The notes under the pieces were generated by a model. It was not told the DNA's origin and made no database searches. It worked only from the letters and a program-made list of their open reading frames with translations. The position numbers were made by a program, and so were the translations under genes. 64,000 nt of DNA from Streptomyces sp. NBC_01296 (lineage in GTDB: Bacteria; Actinomycetota; Actinomycetes; Streptomycetales; Streptomycetaceae): assembly GCF_035984415.1 (NCBI RefSeq), contig NZ_CP130720.1:3658001-3722000 (forward strand), in the 5' to 3' direction. This document shows positions 37,315 to 45,713 of the stretch, piece by piece. Numbering within the stretch: position 1 is the stretch's first letter; each line of letters begins with the position of its first letter.

Positions 37315-39579
37315 TCATGCCGGGGTGAGGAGGAGACGGAGGACGGGGAGGACCGCGTTCGCGCGGGTGGGGTCCAGGGTGGGGGCGAAGCCCTCGGGGG
37401 CCCGGGACGGCGCGGGCTTCGCCGACGGGCCGCGGCGGACCAGCTCGCCCAGGCTCCGCTTCACGCCCGCCTCGTACGCCCCGAACGTCCTCCGCAGCAG
37501 CGGCAGAACGTCGGTGAAGGCCTGCTCCGGCACGCCGGTCAGCCACGCGTCGATCAGCCCCAGCAGCCGCTCGTCGTGGACCAGCAGCGTGCCCCCGCCC
37601 CCCGCGAAGCCGTCGATCCAGCCCGCCGCGTCCGCCGGCGCCGCCGCCGGGGACAGCGCGAGCCCCATCAGCCGCGCCGTCTCCTGCGCCGGCAGCCGCC
37701 CGTCGTCCAGGAGCAGCCGGGCCGCCCGCCCGCGGATCACCCCCGGCACCGTGTCCCGCCCGGCCAGCGCCCGCAGCACCGCCGACCAGCGCTCCCGCAG
37801 GCCGTCCGCCTCCAGGAGTCCGATCGCGCCGTGGACCCCGTCCACATACCCCCGCAGTTCCGCCGCCGCATCCGCGTCCAGGCCCGCCGCGCACGCGGGC
37901 GGCAGCGCCACGCAGATCCGCTCCGCGAGCCCGCCCGCGACCGTCCGCAGCGCCGACGCGTCCGTCCCCCGTACGTCCCCGTACCTCAGCGAACGGGCCA
38001 GCGCCGGCAAGGCCTTGGCGAGCCCTGCCACGTCGGTGTCCAGCGCGGCACGGTCCGCGAGGGCCCGCAGTACGGCGGGCAGCGCCTCGGACAGCCCGGC
38101 CAGCAGGCACCGTTCGGCCAGCGCCGTCACCTCACCGAGCTCCGCCGCCCCGGCCGCATCCGCCTCGGCCTTGGCGGTGGCCGCCGCCTCGACGGTGGTG
38201 CCCCAGATCCCGGCCTCGGCGACCCGCACCGACAGCTCCGGCTCCCAGCGCAGCCGCCACGTCTCGCGGAACGTCCCGGTGCTCCCCCGCGAGGCGGCCG
38301 GCGTGCCCCAGCCGATGCCGAGCAGCCGCAGCCGGTGCAGCAGCAGGGACTTGGCCGCGTCGGTGTCCTTGCGCAGGTCGAGCTCCAGCTCGCGCTCCTG
38401 CGCCTCGGCCTTGAGCCGCAGCGAGCGCTGCTGCCGGGTCAGGTCCCGCTGCAGCGGCACGACGGGCGCCCCGTCGGGGACCTCGCCGAGCACGTCGCCG
38501 ACGACCAGGCGGTCCTCGACGAGCGCGAGCGGTATGTCGGAGCCGTCGCACATCACGGCCCGCACCGCCTCGAGGGTCTCCGTCAGCCCGGCCACCGGCC
38601 GCCCGCGCACCGCGGCCAGCGTCCCCGCCAGCCGGACCGCCTCGATGACGTGGGCCGGGGAAACCTGCCGGTCCTCCTCCCGCAACAGCCCGGCGACCTT
38701 GGTCAGCCAGCGCTCCACCGGCCGGTCCCGGGCCGCGAAGAGGTGCGCGTACCAGCCGGGCGAGGTGATGCCCGCCCCGTACCCGTCGGCCCGGGCGAGC
38801 CGCCGGTGGGTCCAGGGCACCCAGGTGGTCTCCACCTTGACCTTGGGGAGCCCGGTGAGCAGCGCCTTGTCCGCGGCGGCCGTGGTCTTCGCGCGCAGCG
38901 CCGGCACGTGCCAGGCCCCGCACACCACGGCGTACGCGTCCCCGAACTCCCGGCGGGCGGCCCGCATCCGCTGCCGCATGTACGCCTCGCGCACCAGGTC
39001 CCGCGCGTGGCCGCCGTCCCCGTACGCCTGGCGCAGCGCGCCCATGGCCTCCCCGAGGACCTCGAACACGGCGAGGGGGTCCTCCCGGACGGCGCCGCGG
39101 TGCTCGACCACGTCCTCCCACCAGCGCTCGGGATCGTCGTACCCGGCGGTCTCGGCCAGCACCGCGAGGGGGTCCGGCCGTACGGACCCGGCCGCGTCCG
39201 GGTCGGCTTCGGTGTCGGTCTCCGCGGCGAGCGAGTGCGCGGCCGGGAGGTCGATGAACCGCACCGGAACCGGCACCTCCTGCTCCTGCGCCCAGCGGAT
39301 GGCGACCCACTCCGGCGAGAACGCGGCCAGCGGCCAGAACGCGGCCCTGCCCGGATCGTCGGCGGCGTGCGCGAGCAGGGCGACGGGCGGCCGCATCCCC
39401 GGGTCGGCGGCCAGCGGCAGCAGCGCGTCCCCCTCCGGCGGGCCCTCGATCAGCACGGCCGCCGGGCGGGCCGCGTCGAGGGCGGCCCGCACCGCGCGGG
39501 CCGAGCCGGGCCCGTGGTGCCGCACGCCCAGCAGCAGCGGCCCCCGCCGCTCGGCGGCCGGGCTGCTCGTACCGTTCAT
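37315..39579 (-). CDS. DUF5682 family protein (possible TraB/TIKI/ChaN-like hydrolase)
   Basis: 754 residues from the ATG at 39579, overlapping the AAA+ gene stop (ATGA). The family name DUF5682 is recalled from the conserved N-terminus. I note GVRHHGPGS (residues 18-26), IEGPPEGD (44-51), REAYMRQRM (197-205) and CGAWHVPAL (220-228), which echo the spaced His/Glu/Arg motifs of the TraB/TIKI/ChaN/EreA superfamily. The C-terminal 500 residues are helical, Ala/Leu-rich and may be repeat-like. Its place between MoxR and VWA genes suggests it is the client or effector of that machine. Cytoplasmic. Confidence 0.85.
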   Translation of the reverse strand: MNGTSSPAAERRGPLLLGVRHHGPGSARAVRAALDAARPAAVLIEGPPEGDALLPLAADPGMRPPVALLAHAADDPGRAAFWPLAAFSPEWVAIRWAQEQEVPVPVRFIDLPAAHSLAAETDTEADPDAAGSVRPDPLAVLAETAGYDDPERWWEDVVEHRGAVREDPLAVFEVLGEAMGALRQAYGDGGHARDLVREAYMRQRMRAARREFGDAYAVVCGAWHVPALRAKTTAAADKALLTGLPKVKVETTWVPWTHRRLARADGYGAGITSPGWYAHLFAARDRPVERWLTKVAGLLREEDRQVSPAHVIEAVRLAGTLAAVRGRPVAGLTETLEAVRAVMCDGSDIPLALVEDRLVVGDVLGEVPDGAPVVPLQRDLTRQQRSLRLKAEAQERELELDLRKDTDAAKSLLLHRLRLLGIGWGTPAASRGSTGTFRETWRLRWEPELSVRVAEAGIWGTTVEAAATAKAEADAAGAAELGEVTALAERCLLAGLSEALPAVLRALADRAALDTDVAGLAKALPALARSLRYGDVRGTDASALRTVAGGLAERICVALPPACAAGLDADAAAELRGYVDGVHGAIGLLEADGLRERWSAVLRALAGRDTVPGVIRGRAARLLLDDGRLPAQETARLMGLALSPAAAPADAAGWIDGFAGGGGTLLVHDERLLGLIDAWLTGVPEQAFTDVLPLLRRTFGAYEAGVKRSLGELVRRGPSAKPAPSRAPEGFAPTLDPTRANAVLPVLRLLLTPA

Positions 39580-40682
39580 GCCGTCACCTCCCGGCAGGCG
39601 CGGTAGAAGTCCTTCCAGCCGTCCCGCTCGCGCACCACGGTCTCGAGGTACTCCTGCCAGACGATCTTGTCGGCGGCCGGGTCCCGGACCACGGCGCCGA
39701 GGATCCCGGCGGCCACGTCGGACGGGCGCAGGACGCCGTCGCCGAAGTGGGCGGCCAGGGCCAGGCCGCCGGTGACGACCGATATGGCCTCGGCGGTGGA
39801 CAGGGTGCCGCTCGGCGACTTCACCTTCGTACGGCCGTCGCCGGTGACCCCGGCGCGCAGCTCGCGGAAGACGGTGACGACGCGGCGGATCTCCTCCAGG
39901 CCCTCGGGCACGGCCGGCAGGTCGAGGGCGCGGCCCATCTGGTCGACGCGGCGGGCGACGATGTCGACCTCGGCTTCGGCGGTGGCGGGCAGCGGCAGCA
40001 CGACGGTGTTGAAGCGGCGGCGCAGGGCACTGGAGAGCTCGTTGACCCCGCGGTCGCGGTCGTTGGCGGTGGCGATGAGGTTGAAGCCGCGCACGGCCTG
40101 CACCTCCTGGCCGAGCTCCGGTATCGGGAGCGTCTTCTCGGACAGAACGGTGATGAGGGTGTCCTGGACGTCGGCCGGGATGCGCGTGAGCTCCTCGACG
40201 CGGGCGGTCATGCCCTCGGCCATGGCCCGCATGACGGGGCTCGGTACGAGGGCTTCGCGGCTGGGCCCGTGGGCGAGGAGGCGGGCGTAGTTCCAGCCGT
40301 ACCGGATCGCCTCCTCGGGGGTGCCGGCGGTGCCCTGGACGAGGAGGGTGGAGTCTGCGCTCACGGCGGCGGCCAGGTGTTCGGACACCCAGGTCTTGGC
40401 GGTGCCGGGGACGCCCAGCAGGAGCAGGGCGCGGTCGGTGGCGAGGGTGGTGACGGCGACCTCGACGATGCGGCGCGGGCCGACGTACTTGGGCGTGATG
40501 ACCGTGCCGTCCTCCAGGGTGCCGCCCAGGAGGTAGGTCGCGACGGCCCACGGGGAGAGCTTCCAACGCTCCGGGCGGGGCCGGTCGTCGGCGGCGGCGA
40601 GGGCTTTCAGTTCGTCCGCGAAGGCGTCTTCGGCGTGCGGTCGCAGCGCCTGGGCGCCCTTGCCGTTCTCGGGCGTGGTCAT
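39576..40682 (-). CDS. MoxR-type AAA+ ATPase
   Basis: 368 residues from the ATG at 40682, with GGAGG seven bases upstream. Walker A is GVPGTAKT (90-97); the Walker B region reads ARVEELTRIP, with Glu replacing the usual Asp; sensor 1 is ATANDRDRG (205-213), followed by ELSSALRRRF with the arginine finger region. MoxR ATPases act as chaperone-like machines with VWA partners. First gene of the AAA+/DUF5682/VWA operon and divergent from the SWIM gene, with a large inverted repeat in the 134 nt between them. Confidence 0.92.
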   Translation of the reverse strand: MTTPENGKGAQALRPHAEDAFADELKALAAADDRPRPERWKLSPWAVATYLLGGTLEDGTVITPKYVGPRRIVEVAVTTLATDRALLLLGVPGTAKTWVSEHLAAAVSADSTLLVQGTAGTPEEAIRYGWNYARLLAHGPSREALVPSPVMRAMAEGMTARVEELTRIPADVQDTLITVLSEKTLPIPELGQEVQAVRGFNLIATANDRDRGVNELSSALRRRFNTVVLPLPATAEAEVDIVARRVDQMGRALDLPAVPEGLEEIRRVVTVFRELRAGVTGDGRTKVKSPSGTLSTAEAISVVTGGLALAAHFGDGVLRPSDVAAGILGAVVRDPAADKIVWQEYLETVVRERDGWKDFYRACREVTA

Positions 40683-40739
40683 GGTCCCCCTCCAATGCTC
40701 GGCAGCCGCTCCCGACTGCTGGAACAACCGTGCACCACG

Positions 40740-40796
40740 CCACTGACAACGCCCTTCATTCACAACGTTGTTGCAGGTCAGGGCGATTGTCAGTGG
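40740..40796. promoter_or_regulatory. inverted repeat in the divergent MoxR/SWIM promoter
   Basis: CCACTGACAA (40740-40749) and its exact complement (40787-40796) flank 37 bp whose centre is the palindrome ACAACGTTGT (40762-40771). The layout is symmetric with respect to the two divergent genes, so each gets the same TTGTCAGTGG element upstream. Likely a regulator-binding region. Confidence 0.65.
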
Positions 40797-40816
40797 GGGT
40801 CTCTACGGTGGGACAC

Positions 40817-42157
40817 ATGACTGAGCAGGGGGTCCACTGGACGGCGGAACAGGTACTGGCTCTGGCTCCTGACGATGCGTCACGCAAGGCGGGGGCCAAG
40901 CTGGGCGGGGCGGGTCCGTGGTCGCAGACCGGAGATTCCGCTTCCGGTTCGGTGTGGGGGTCGTGCAAGGGCAGCGGCAGTACGCCGTACCGGACGGTCG
41001 TGGACCTGAGGGGCCCGGCGTACAAGTGCTCTTGTCCGAGCCGTAAGTTCCCGTGCAAGCACGCGATCGGACTGCTGCTGCTCTGGTCGGCGGAGGGGTT
41101 CGGCGAGCCCGGCGAGGCGCCGGACTGGGCCGCCGGGTGGCTGGCGGAGCGGGTGGCGAAGGCCGAGCGCCCCGCGGCCTCGGCAGGCAGACCGGTCGAC
41201 GAGGAGGCGGCGAAGCGCCGGGCCGAACGAAGGGCGGCCCGGATCAGTGCGGGCGTAGGCGAACTGGAGCAGCGGCTCGAGGACGTGCTGCGCGGGGGCC
41301 TGGCCGGCCAGCAGCAGGCGGGGTACGCGCCCTGGGAGGAGACGGCCGCCCGGATGGTCGACGCCCAGGCGCCCGGACTGGCCGCACGGGTGCGGGAGTT
41401 GGGGACGATACCCAGTTGCGGTCCCGGATGGCCCGCCCGGATGCTGGAGGAGGGCGCGCTGCTGCACCTGCTGAACCGGGGCTGGCTCGGGCTGGCAGGC
41501 CTGCCGGAGCCGCTCGCCGCAACGGTCCGGAGCAGGGTGGGGCTTCCGGGTACCGCAGCGGAGGGGGAGGTCGTACGGGACCGCTGGCTGGTGCTGGCCC
41601 AGTACGACTCGGTGTCACCGGACGGCCGGCTCACCACCCGGCGGTCCTGGCTGCGCGGGCTGGGGAGCGGGCGCCCGGCCCTGGTACTGGACTTCGGTCC
41701 GCCCGGGCGGCCTCCGGGGCTGGCACTGCCCGTGGGGCTGGTGCTGGAGGCGGAGGCTCGCTTCCGGCCCGGTTCGGCGGGACTGCGGGCGGATCTCGGG
41801 GAGAGATCCGCGGCGGCCGCGCCGTGCGATCGGGTCCCGGCCGGGGTCAGTACGGGGGAGGCACTGGAGGCGTACGGGGCGGCGCTGCGGGAGGACCCGT
41901 GGCTCGACTCGTGGCCGGTGGTGCTGGGCCCGGTGATCCCGATACCGGGGGAAACGGGCTGGCAACTGGCGGACGCGGAGGGCGACTGCGCGCTGCCGGT
42001 CGCGCTCGGCGGCGGCGGGTCGCGGTCCGGGCTGTGGCAGCTGGCCGCGCTCTCGGGCGGCGGCCCGGTCACGGTGTTCGGCGAATGCGGACACCGCGGA
42101 TTCACTCCTTTGACGGCATGGCATCCGGGCTGCCCGGAACCGGTCGCCCTGGGGTGA
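40817..42157 (+). CDS. SWIM zinc finger family protein
   Basis: 446 residues from the ATG at 40817 with GGTGGG five bases upstream. The zinc-binding motif is C71-x-C73-x6-C80-x-H82 (KCSCPSRKFPCKHAIG), the SWIM signature CxCx(n)CxH associated with DNA or protein binding. The remaining 360 residues are of the type always seen with this finger in actinobacteria and have no enzyme motif I recognise. Divergent from the MoxR operon and followed by DUF5691; the five genes look like one functional unit. Confidence 0.9.
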   Translation: MTEQGVHWTAEQVLALAPDDASRKAGAKLGGAGPWSQTGDSASGSVWGSCKGSGSTPYRTVVDLRGPAYKCSCPSRKFPCKHAIGLLLLWSAEGFGEPGEAPDWAAGWLAERVAKAERPAASAGRPVDEEAAKRRAERRAARISAGVGELEQRLEDVLRGGLAGQQQAGYAPWEETAARMVDAQAPGLAARVRELGTIPSCGPGWPARMLEEGALLHLLNRGWLGLAGLPEPLAATVRSRVGLPGTAAEGEVVRDRWLVLAQYDSVSPDGRLTTRRSWLRGLGSGRPALVLDFGPPGRPPGLALPVGLVLEAEARFRPGSAGLRADLGERSAAAAPCDRVPAGVSTGEALEAYGAALREDPWLDSWPVVLGPVIPIPGETGWQLADAEGDCALPVALGGGGSRSGLWQLAALSGGGPVTVFGECGHRGFTPLTAWHPGCPEPVALG

Positions 42158-42186
42158 GGGGCCGGGGGCCCTTGTAGGGGAGGGAG

Positions 42187-42236
42187 CGTCGGCGCGGGGG
42201 CGCCGACGTGCACAAACGACGAAGCCGGGGGGCTTT
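42187..42236 (+). terminator. terminator after the SWIM gene
   Basis: Two hairpins in a row: CGTCGGCG/CGCCGACG (42187-42194, 42201-42208) and AAGCC-GGGG-GGCTT (42222-42235) followed by TTG. They lie 30-80 nt after the SWIM stop. Confidence 0.6.
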
Positions 42237-42288
42237 TGTGAACGACAACCACGCAAGCTGAAGGGTCGACGGACGGGGCACGAAAGCT

Positions 42289-42321
42289 GCTCCGGTCCCG
42301 CGGAGGGGGCGGGACCGGAGC
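42289..42321. promoter_or_regulatory. 12-bp perfect inverted repeat before the DUF5691 gene
   Basis: GCTCCGGTCCCG (42289-42300) and its complement (42310-42321) enclose nine bases, ending 26 nt before the DUF5691 GTG. It may be a second terminator/attenuator or an operator; with the terminator just upstream it suggests that DUF5691 can be expressed separately from the SWIM gene. Confidence 0.55.
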
Positions 42322-42347
42322 ACTGCACGACGAGAGGGAGGGACACG

Positions 42348-43994
42348 GTGACGGCCACGACGACCACGGGCACGACGACGACCACGACAACCACGACTAC
42401 GACTACGACTACGACTACGACTACGGGTGCCGCCGCGGACGCGGGTTACGGGGAGTGGGAGGAGCTGGTCGGGGCCGCGCTGTTGGGGACCGGGCGGCGG
42501 CAGGGAAGTCCGGCGGCCCTGCTCGACGCCGCGGCCGTGCAGACCGTACGGCGCCGGGCCGGGCTGCGGCCCGCCGAGGCGGGTCCGCGGCCGGATCCCG
42601 CACCGCGGGATCCGCGCCCGGCCCCGCCGGAGCCGGCCCGGCGGCGGCTCGCCCAGCTGCTGGCCGGCCGGACCGGCGCGGGCGGCGGCGGGCGGCGCGG
42701 GGCCGCCCCGGATCTGACGGAGCTGCTGCCGCAGTGGCTGGCCGCCGCCGGGCGGCACGGCTACCGGGCGCCGGCCGCGCTGGTGCCGGCGCTGCTGGAC
42801 GCGGCCCGGGCCCGTACGGACCTGCGCCCGCAGGCGCTGGCCCTGGCCGGGGCGCGGGGGCTGTGGCTGGCCCGGCTGAACCCGGACTGGCGGTTCGCCC
42901 TGCGCGGCGGGGCGGGCGGCGCGGGGGAACTGCCCGGCCCCGAGGACCGGGCCGGGGTGGAACGGCTGTGGCAGGAGGGGCTGTTCGCGGAGCGCGTGGC
43001 CCTGCTGGGGGCCGTACGGGCACACGAGGCGGCGGCTGCGACGCGGCTGCTGTCGACGACCTGGGCCACGGAACGGGCCGAGGACCGGCTGATGTTCCTC
43101 GACTCGCTGCGGGTGGGGCTGGCGGCGGGGGACGAGCCGTTCCTGGAGGCGGCCCTGGGCGACCGGAGCCGCAACGTCCGGGCGACGGCCGCCGAGCTGC
43201 TGTCCGCCCTGCCGCAGTCCGCGCTGGCCGGGCGGATGGCGGAGCGGGCGCTGGCCTGCGTGGGGCCGCAGGGGGTGACCCCGCCGGCCGAGTGCGATGC
43301 GGGGATGCTCCGGGACGGCGTGGTCAAACGGCCGCCGGCCGGGCGCGGGGAGCGGGCCTGGTGGCTGGGCCAGCTGGTGGAGGCGGCGCCGCTGTCCTGC
43401 TGGCGCGAGCGGTTCGGCGGGCTCGGCCCGGCGGAGATCGTGGCGCTGCCGGTGGCCGAGGGCGAGAGCTGGCGGGAGGAGCTGCACGCGGCGTGGTGCC
43501 GGGCGGCGGTGCGCCAGCGTGATCCGGACTGGTCGAAGGCCCTGCTCGGCGCGGCCTCGGCGCCGCCCGCGACGGCCCCCGGCACGGCGTCGCTCGCGGA
43601 GCGGGCGAAGCTGCTGTCGATCCTGCCGGACGGGGAACGCGCGCAGTGGGTCGCGGAGTTCATACGGGCCCACGGCCTCTCGGAGGCCTTCCAGCTGCTC
43701 GGCGTGTGCCTGGTGCCGTGGGCGGGGACGCTGGGGCGGGCGGTGGTGGACGCGCTGGACGCCGCGCGGGAGGCGGGCAGCTACCCGTGGAGTTTCAGCG
43801 GGGTGATGGGCCTGGCGGAACGCTGCCTGGATCCCGCGGCGGCCGACCACCTGGAGTCCCTGACGACGGCGTCGGACGGCCCGCCGGACACCTCTCCGGG
43901 CGCGGCGGCGTACTGGTCGGAGGCCTTCCAGCGCCTGGTCGCCACGCTGCGCCTGCGCGCCACGATGCTCGCGGAGCTGGCCCCGAGGCCCTGA
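42348..43994 (+). CDS. DUF5691 family protein
   Basis: 548 residues from the GTG at 42348. The first 27 residues are almost pure threonine, encoded by ACGACT/ACGACC hexamers. The body is Ala/Leu/Arg-rich, all helical, with HEAT-like stretches such as GDRSRNVRATAAELLSALP, so it probably forms a scaffold. No enzyme motif is visible. DUF5691 is recalled as a regular neighbour of SWIM-finger and MoxR/VWA genes. Cytoplasmic. Convergent with the icmB-like gene; the gap contains short GGGCC repeats. Confidence 0.85.
   Translation: MTATTTTGTTTTTTTTTTTTTTTTTTGAAADAGYGEWEELVGAALLGTGRRQGSPAALLDAAAVQTVRRRAGLRPAEAGPRPDPAPRDPRPAPPEPARRRLAQLLAGRTGAGGGGRRGAAPDLTELLPQWLAAAGRHGYRAPAALVPALLDAARARTDLRPQALALAGARGLWLARLNPDWRFALRGGAGGAGELPGPEDRAGVERLWQEGLFAERVALLGAVRAHEAAAATRLLSTTWATERAEDRLMFLDSLRVGLAAGDEPFLEAALGDRSRNVRATAAELLSALPQSALAGRMAERALACVGPQGVTPPAECDAGMLRDGVVKRPPAGRGERAWWLGQLVEAAPLSCWRERFGGLGPAEIVALPVAEGESWREELHAAWCRAAVRQRDPDWSKALLGAASAPPATAPGTASLAERAKLLSILPDGERAQWVAEFIRAHGLSEAFQLLGVCLVPWAGTLGRAVVDALDAAREAGSYPWSFSGVMGLAERCLDPAAADHLESLTTASDGPPDTSPGAAAYWSEAFQRLVATLRLRATMLAELAPRP
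42393..42425 (+). repeat. ACGACT hexamer repeat encoding a poly-Thr tract
   Basis: Five perfect ACGACT units (42393-42422) plus ACG extend a longer ACG/ACC run that begins near 42357. Gain or loss of units would change tract length without a frameshift. Confidence 0.9.
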
Positions 43995-44079
43995 CCGGGC
44001 CGGGCCGGGCCGGGCAGGACCGTGCGGACACCCCGGGGTACCGCTGCGCAGCATCGGCTCCGCAGCGGTGGCCCGGCGG

Positions 44080-44484
44080 CTACGCGGTGCGGACGTTGGC
44101 GCGGACCCAGTCCACGATCGCCGTCGTCGTTGCGCCCGGGGTGAAGATCTCGGCCACGCCCTTTTCCTTCAGGGGGGCGATGTCGTCGTCCGGGATGATG
44201 CCGCCGCCGAAGACCTTGATGTCCTCCGCGTCGCGCTCCTTGAGGAGTTCGAGGACGCGCGCGAACAGCGTGTTGTGGGCGCCGGAGAGGATCGAGAGGC
44301 CGATCGCGTCGGCGTCTTCCTGGATGGCGGTGTCCACGATCTGCTCGGGGGTCTGGTGGAGGCCGGTGTAGATGACCTCCATGCCCGCGTCCCGCAGCGC
44401 ACGCGCGATCACCTTGGCCCCGCGGTCGTGGCCGTCGAGACCCGGCTTGGCCACCACCACACGGATCGGACCGGTCACACCCAT
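44080..44484 (-). CDS. icmB: cobalamin-binding mutase small subunit (IcmB-like)
   Basis: 134 residues from the ATG at 44484, with GGGAGG eight bases upstream. The B12-binding motif D17-x-H19-x-x-G22 (LDGHDRG) and the later GLSILSGAH and GGGIIPDDD are those of coenzyme-B12-dependent acyl-CoA mutases. Size and sequence fit the separate small subunit of isobutyryl-CoA mutase, which interconverts isobutyryl- and n-butyryl-CoA. The large catalytic subunit gene is not in the window, so the partner must be encoded elsewhere. Methylmalonyl- or other mutase subunits are the alternative. Confidence 0.85.
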   Translation of the reverse strand: MGVTGPIRVVVAKPGLDGHDRGAKVIARALRDAGMEVIYTGLHQTPEQIVDTAIQEDADAIGLSILSGAHNTLFARVLELLKERDAEDIKVFGGGIIPDDDIAPLKEKGVAEIFTPGATTTAIVDWVRANVRTA

Positions 44485-44615
44485 CGCACTGCCTCCCGAG
44501 TGAACGAACGTTAAGTACAGCATCGCGCACACCCCCGTTTCACGGTCAACCACGAGGGGGAAATCACACGTGGGACGGCGTTGATTCACCGCCAGGGGAG
44601 CCGCACCGGGGGCGC

Positions 44616-44654
44616 CGCGCCACCGTACCGACAGCCGCACGGCACGGTGGCGCG
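44616..44654. promoter_or_regulatory. 11-bp inverted repeat between icmB-like and lipase genes
   Basis: CGCGCCACCGT (44616-44626) and its exact complement (44644-44654) are separated by 17 bases in the 222-nt divergent gap, ending 52 nt before the lipase start. It may be an operator or a leader hairpin of the lipase mRNA. Confidence 0.5.
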
Positions 44655-44706
44655 GCCGGCCGCGACCCCAAGAGGCGCTGTCCCACAAGGCTGAGGGGGG
44701 CCGTCC

Positions 44707-45492
44707 ATGGGGGTGTCCATACCCGTACCCGTGTCCGGGGCCGCGCTGCGGGCCGGCGTGCTCGAGGCGGTGGTCCTCGGCGGCCACCTGCTCCTCTACC
44801 CGACCGGGATACGTCAGGAGAAGCCCGCCGAAACCGGCAGGAAACACCTCGGGCAGACACCCGCACTCCTCCTGCACGGGTTCACCGACAACCGGTCCGT
44901 CTTCGTCCTGCTGCGCCGCACGCTCGCCGCGGGCGGGCGGCGGCAGGTGGAGACGTACAACTACTCCCCCTTCACCCGCGACCTGCGGGTCACCGCGCGC
45001 CACCTCGCCCGGCGGGTCGAGGAGCTGTGCGAGCGCACGGGACAGGAGCAGGTGGACCTGGTCGGGCACAGCCTGGGCGGGCTGGTCGGGCGGTACTACG
45101 TCCAGCGCCTCGGCGGCGAGGCCCGGGTCCGCACGCTCGTCACGCTCGGCACCCCGCATTCCGGCACACGGGTCGCCCCCTTCATGGACGCCCACCCGCT
45201 GGTCCGGCAGATGCGCCCGGATTCCGAGGTGATGGCCGAGCTGCGGGCACCCGCGCCCGGCTGCCGGACCCGATGCGTGGCGTTCTGGAGCGAGTTCGAC
45301 GAGCTGATGGATCCGACCGAGACGGCCCGCATCGAGCATCCGGATCTCCGCGTGGAGAACGTCCAGGTCACCGGCATCGGACACCTCGCCCTGCCCGCCC
45401 ATCCCGCCGTGACGGCGGCGGTCCGGCGCGCGCTCGACGGACCCGGTCCGGCCGCGGTCGAGAGCCTGGGAGACGCCGCTTCCGTCGCGTGA
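44707..45492 (+). CDS. alpha/beta-hydrolase, lipase/triacylglycerol type
   Basis: 261 residues. The nucleophile elbow is GHSLGG with S122; the oxyanion hole is [10 protein letters not shown] near residues 55-63, and the Asp and His are probably in [11 protein letters not shown] and [10 protein letters not shown]. This is the lipase EstA/Esterase subgroup (PF01674-like in character). A clear signal peptide is not seen, though the first 30 residues are hydrophobic, so location is uncertain. It lies divergent from the icmB-like gene and upstream of the M23 peptidase, from which it is separated by a small hairpin (45529-45549). Confidence 0.87.
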   Translation: MGVSIPVPVSGAALRAGVLEAVVLGGHLLLYPTGIRQEKPAETGRKHLGQTPALLLHGFTDNRSVFVLLRRTLAAGGRRQVETYNYSPFTRDLRVTARHLARRVEELCERTGQEQVDLVGHSLGGLVGRYYVQRLGGEARVRTLVTLGTPHSGTRVAPFMDAHPLVRQMRPDSEVMAELRAPAPGCRTRCVAFWSEFDELMDPTETARIEHPDLRVENVQVTGIGHLALPAHPAVTAAVRRALDGPGPAAVESLGDAASVA

Positions 45493-45606
45493 ACACCAAC
45501 CCACCCGGACTCGAACGAATTTCGAACTCAAGGCCAAGGCTCGGCCTTGCCGCGACCGAAAGACGGCCGAATGCCCGGTTCCGGAAAGCTCGGAGCCGCT
45601 CGAAGA

Positions 45607-45675
45607 TTGTCGTTGCCAGTAACCGCCGGGTACAGTCACGCCACTGCTCTCCCCAGGGAACCTCGAGTTCCCTGG
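45607..45675 (+). promoter_or_regulatory. promoter and leader hairpin of the M23 peptidase gene
   Basis: A -35 TTGTCG (45607-45612), an 18-bp spacer and a -10 TACAGT (45631-45636) predict a start near 45643. In the leader, CCAGGGAA (45653-45660) pairs with TTCCCTGG (45668-45675) around seven bases, 38 nt before the GTG. I looked for the c-di-AMP riboswitch common in front of cell-wall hydrolase genes in this genus and did not find it. Confidence 0.6.
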
Positions 45676-45713
45676 CCACCCAGGCCCCCACTGCCGAGGC
45701 GAAAGAGAAGTTG

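Noticed and set aside
45493..45713. c-di-AMP (ydaO-type) riboswitch in front of the M23 peptidase
   Set aside because: Expected for wall-hydrolase genes in this genus, but the conserved core motifs are missing; only a simple 8-bp hairpin and a promoter are present.
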